Shown here: piece after piece, positions 5,902 through 7,679 of the stretch
How positions within the stretch are numbered: the first letter of the stretch is position 1
Layout: each line of letters starts with the position of its first letter
DNA from: Anaerolineae bacterium
GTDB lineage: Bacteria > Chloroflexota > Anaerolineae > B4-G1 > SLSP01
Direction of reading: 5' to 3'
Assembly (NCBI GenBank): GCA_016934645.1
Contig: JAFGSL010000456.1
Span: forward strand, 1-7,679
Length of the DNA stretch: 7,679 nt
Position numbers and translations under genes: made by a program
Notes under the pieces: model-generated
What the model was told of the DNA's origin: nothing
Seen by the model: the letters and a program-made list of their open reading frames with translations, nothing else
Database searches by the model: none

Positions 5902-6849
5902 ATGAAAGATCACCGTTACGTGGATGAGTTGAGCCTGGAAGAGCTGGAAGAAGTGCTGCGGGTGCGGCGGCGCGACGAGCGAATGAGACGTATGCAGAGC
6001 AAGTCGCCGTCGAACGCCGTCAAGCCGCTCGATCCATTGCGCGATCAAACCATGCCTCCAGTGCAGCCTCTCGATGCGACCCGGCCTGCAGCGCGCGATA
6101 TGAGTTCTGCTACACGCTACAGCGCCTTTGTCGAACCCGGCAAACCCAAACGCAGACGCCGTCCGATCAAGTGGCGTTGGATTGGGGACCGGCTGTTATT
6201 GTTGGTGGAAGTGCTGGCCTTGCTCGGTTTTGTGCTGATTGTGGCGCGCATGGTCTCGACGGTGCAAGGACTGAATGAGGAAAGCCGGGTATTCCAGGCG
6301 CCGCCAACGCCCACGCCTTCGCCCTTCATTGGTGTGGTGGTCCTGCCGGGTGGGCACACTCCACCGGATGCGCAACGGCAATCCGAGCCGGCGCCGATTC
6401 CGGCGCACCTGCAGGGCCTGGTGGCGCAGATCACGCCGTTGCCGGTTCCGACGCCCGGCCCGGAACATCCTCGGCGCATTGTCATCCCTGTGATCAACGT
6501 GGATGCGCCGGTCGTCAAGGGCGACGATTGGGAGTCACTCAAGAAGGGGGCTGGGCATCACATCGGCAGCACCAATCCCGGTGAGCGCGGCAACTGTGTC
6601 ATTTCGGCGCACAACGACATCTACGGGGAAATCTTCCGCGACTTGCCGAAGATGAACATCGGCGATGAGGTGTTCGTGCATACGCAGACGCAGGCCTATC
6701 GCTACGTCGTCGAGCAGACGCGCATCATCGAACCAACTGAAGTAAGCGTGATGGCCCCGACGAGCAGCCCGGTACTGACGTTGATCTCCTGCTATCCCTA
6801 CGGCATCGATAGCCACCGCATCGTCGTCATAGCGGCGCTACAACCATAA
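5902..6849 (+). CDS. Membrane-anchored sortase (class D/E-like transpeptidase)
   Basis: Sortases are extracytoplasmic cysteine transpeptidases that cut surface proteins at an LPXTG-like signal and join them to cell wall or pilin. This 315-residue protein has an N-terminal helix rich in Glu, Leu and Arg (about 7-31), a basic segment KPKRRRRPIKWRW (81-93), one membrane anchor (about 97-117), a Pro/Thr-rich linker (about 133-190) and a C-terminal sortase domain from RRIVIPVINVDAPV onward. The catalytic triad is visible: His237 in VISAHNDIYGEIF, Cys297 in LTLISCYPYG and Arg306 in SHRIVVIA. The basic residues before the anchor place the first 95 or so residues in the cytoplasm and the catalytic domain outside. 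That cytoplasmic part is longer than in most sortases. A weak GGGGA (5893-5897) precedes the ATG by four bases. No substrate with a sorting motif is encoded in the window. The class assignment is tentative. Confidence 0.93.
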   Translation: MKDHRYVDELSLEELEEVLRVRRRDERMRRMQSKSPSNAVKPLDPLRDQTMPPVQPLDATRPAARDMSSATRYSAFVEPGKPKRRRRPIKWRWIGDRLLLLVEVLALLGFVLIVARMVSTVQGLNEESRVFQAPPTPTPSPFIGVVVLPGGHTPPDAQRQSEPAPIPAHLQGLVAQITPLPVPTPGPEHPRRIVIPVINVDAPVVKGDDWESLKKGAGHHIGSTNPGERGNCVISAHNDIYGEIFRDLPKMNIGDEVFVHTQTQAYRYVVEQTRIIEPTEVSVMAPTSSPVLTLISCYPYGIDSHRIVVIAALQP

Positions 6850-6851
6850 CG

Positions 6852-7541
6852 CTATTCCCCGAATTTGCGCAGGATGACCTCTGAATCGAACTCCGAAAGC
6901 TGTCCGGTCACGGTAAACAGGATACGCTCGCAGATATTCGACACACGGTCGGCGGCGCGTTCCAGATTGTGGGCGGCCCACAGCAGGTAGTTGGCCTGCT
7001 CGGTGTTTGCCGGGTCTTGCAGGATGAAGGTCATCAACTCGTTGTAGACTTGCTCGTAGAGCTGATCTACCTCATCATCTTCTTCAGGGATGGCGCGCGC
7101 GGCCTCGACGTCTTGCTGGACGAAAGCGTCTAGCGAACGGCGCAGCATTTCCAGGGCTTTTGCGGCCATAAGGGGGATATCGATCAGCGGTTTGAGCAGC
7201 GGCTTTTCGCCAATCAGCAGGTTGATCTTGGCAATCCCCTTCGCGTAGTCTCCAATGCGCTCCAGTTCGGTGGAAATTTCCAGGATGGCAGCCAGCGTGC
7301 GCAAGTCGCGTGCTACCGGTTGGTGCAGGGCGATCAGGGCGAGGGTTTGACTCTCGATAGCGTAGCGCTTGGTGTTGATCTCGATATCACGTGCGATGAG
7401 GCGCTTGGCGCCTTCCAAATCGCGGCGTTTGAGGAGATCGATGGACGTCATCATTGCTTCTTCGACCATGCTGCCCATAATCAGGACTTGATCCTGGAGC
7501 AATTGTAACTCACGTTCAAAGGTTCGTCTAGGACTGGTCAT
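6852..7541 (-). CDS. phoU: Phosphate signalling protein PhoU
   Basis: PhoU is a cytoplasmic all-helical protein that links the Pst phosphate transporter to the phosphate-sensing histidine kinase and restrains phosphate uptake. From the ATG at 7541 it has 229 residues, within the usual 215-240. It shows the two repeated three-helix bundles, each with the family metal-binding motif: LERIGDYAKGIAK (93-105) in the first half and LERAADRVSNICERI (193-207) in the second, where the usual GD is AD. The N-terminus TFERELQLLQDQVLIMGSMVEEAM is typical. The start is chosen from GAGGTGA (complement of 7544-7550), although the frame stays open to an ATG at 7607, which would add 22 unrelated residues. No pst or phoR/phoB genes are in the window, but upstream DNA on the - strand is cut off by the window edge. 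The stop is 2 bases from that of the convergent sortase gene. Confidence 0.95.
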   Translation of the reverse strand: MTSPRRTFERELQLLQDQVLIMGSMVEEAMMTSIDLLKRRDLEGAKRLIARDIEINTKRYAIESQTLALIALHQPVARDLRTLAAILEISTELERIGDYAKGIAKINLLIGEKPLLKPLIDIPLMAAKALEMLRRSLDAFVQQDVEAARAIPEEDDEVDQLYEQVYNELMTFILQDPANTEQANYLLWAAHNLERAADRVSNICERILFTVTGQLSEFDSEVILRKFGE

Positions 7542-7543
7542 AT

Positions 7544-7550
7544 TCACCTC
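7544..7550 (-). promoter_or_regulatory. Ribosome binding site fixing the phoU start
   Basis: GAGGTGA on the - strand; the GAGG core sits five bases before the ATG at 7541. The longer start at 7607 has no comparable site. Confidence 0.8.
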
Positions 7551-7574
7551 AAGTAAATTCTGCCGCAAACTCAA

Positions 7575-7605
7575 GCGATCGTACAGTTCTTGGGTGCATG
7601 ATCGC
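7575..7605. promoter_or_regulatory. Dyad-symmetric element upstream of phoU
   Basis: Arms 7575-7585 and 7595-7605 are inverted copies matching at 9 of 11 positions (perfect at the outer GCGATC/GATCGC) around a 9-base centre. It overlaps the putative -10 of phoU, so it could be an operator; it could also form a hairpin in a longer transcript. Confidence 0.4.
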
Positions 7606-7626
7606 ACACAGTGGCAATTAAGTCAA
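7598..7626 (-). promoter_or_regulatory. Possible promoter of phoU
   Basis: On the - strand, TTGACT (complement of 7621-7626) is 17 bases from GATCAT (complement of 7598-7603). The -35 box is good (5/6) and the -10 weak (4/6), as might be expected of an activated promoter. The gene may instead be cotranscribed with genes beyond the window. Confidence 0.35.
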
Positions 7627-7679
7627 ATGCTCGCTTTAAACCATGTAAAATCTTACCGAACGTGGTATGGTTTCCCAAA

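Noticed and set aside
7542..7607. N-terminal extension of PhoU from the ATG at 7607
   Set aside because: The added 22 residues do not resemble PhoU, and a strong Shine-Dalgarno sits directly before the ATG at 7541.
7610..7660. Pho box repeats upstream of phoU
   Set aside because: Only one hexamer (TTTACA on the - strand) fits well; the others in the 11-bp register are poor, so a named binding site cannot be claimed.

Overview
The window is a bacterial chromosomal segment of fairly high GC with tightly packed genes. I infer a member of the Chloroflexota (Anaerolineae-like). The reasons are the gene types, the form of the sortase (long charged cytoplasmic N-terminus and Pro/Thr-rich linker) and the intergenic repeats. 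No taxonomic marker is present, so this is a moderate-confidence inference.

Layout. (1) 19-1996, + strand: archease followed by the RNA ligase rtcB, a classic RNA repair pair in which archease promotes RtcB guanylylation. A G-rich segment between them can be read both as a four-run G-quadruplex motif and as one arm of a 16-bp hairpin. (2) 1997-2127: a 9-bp-periodic inverted repeat, then an intrinsic terminator for rtcB. (3) 2128-3354, - strand: a LysN/MocR-type PLP aminotransferase with a good sigma70-like promoter and Shine-Dalgarno sequence. (4) 3355-3564: a divergent promoter region. (5) 3565-6849, + strand: three cell-envelope genes in a row. These are a membrane polyprenyl-phosphate sugar-1-phosphate transferase (first step of surface glycan assembly), a SAM-dependent methyltransferase, and a membrane-anchored sortase. 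(6) 6852-7541, - strand: phoU, convergent with the sortase gene with only 2 nt between stop codons, with a dyad upstream over its putative -10 element.

The + strand cluster plausibly serves the cell surface: the transferase loads a sugar phosphate onto the lipid carrier, the methyltransferase may modify glycan or lipid, and the sortase attaches or polymerises surface proteins. The aminotransferase and phoU appear to be independent units.

The genes themselves belong to known families and I see no clear new multigene system. The most unusual material is intergenic: the G4/hairpin element ahead of rtcB; a 9-bp-unit repeat present in inverted orientation at 2013-2086 and 4978-4997; and a 7-bp-period tandem repeat at 5002-5057 that runs through the start codon of the methyltransferase.
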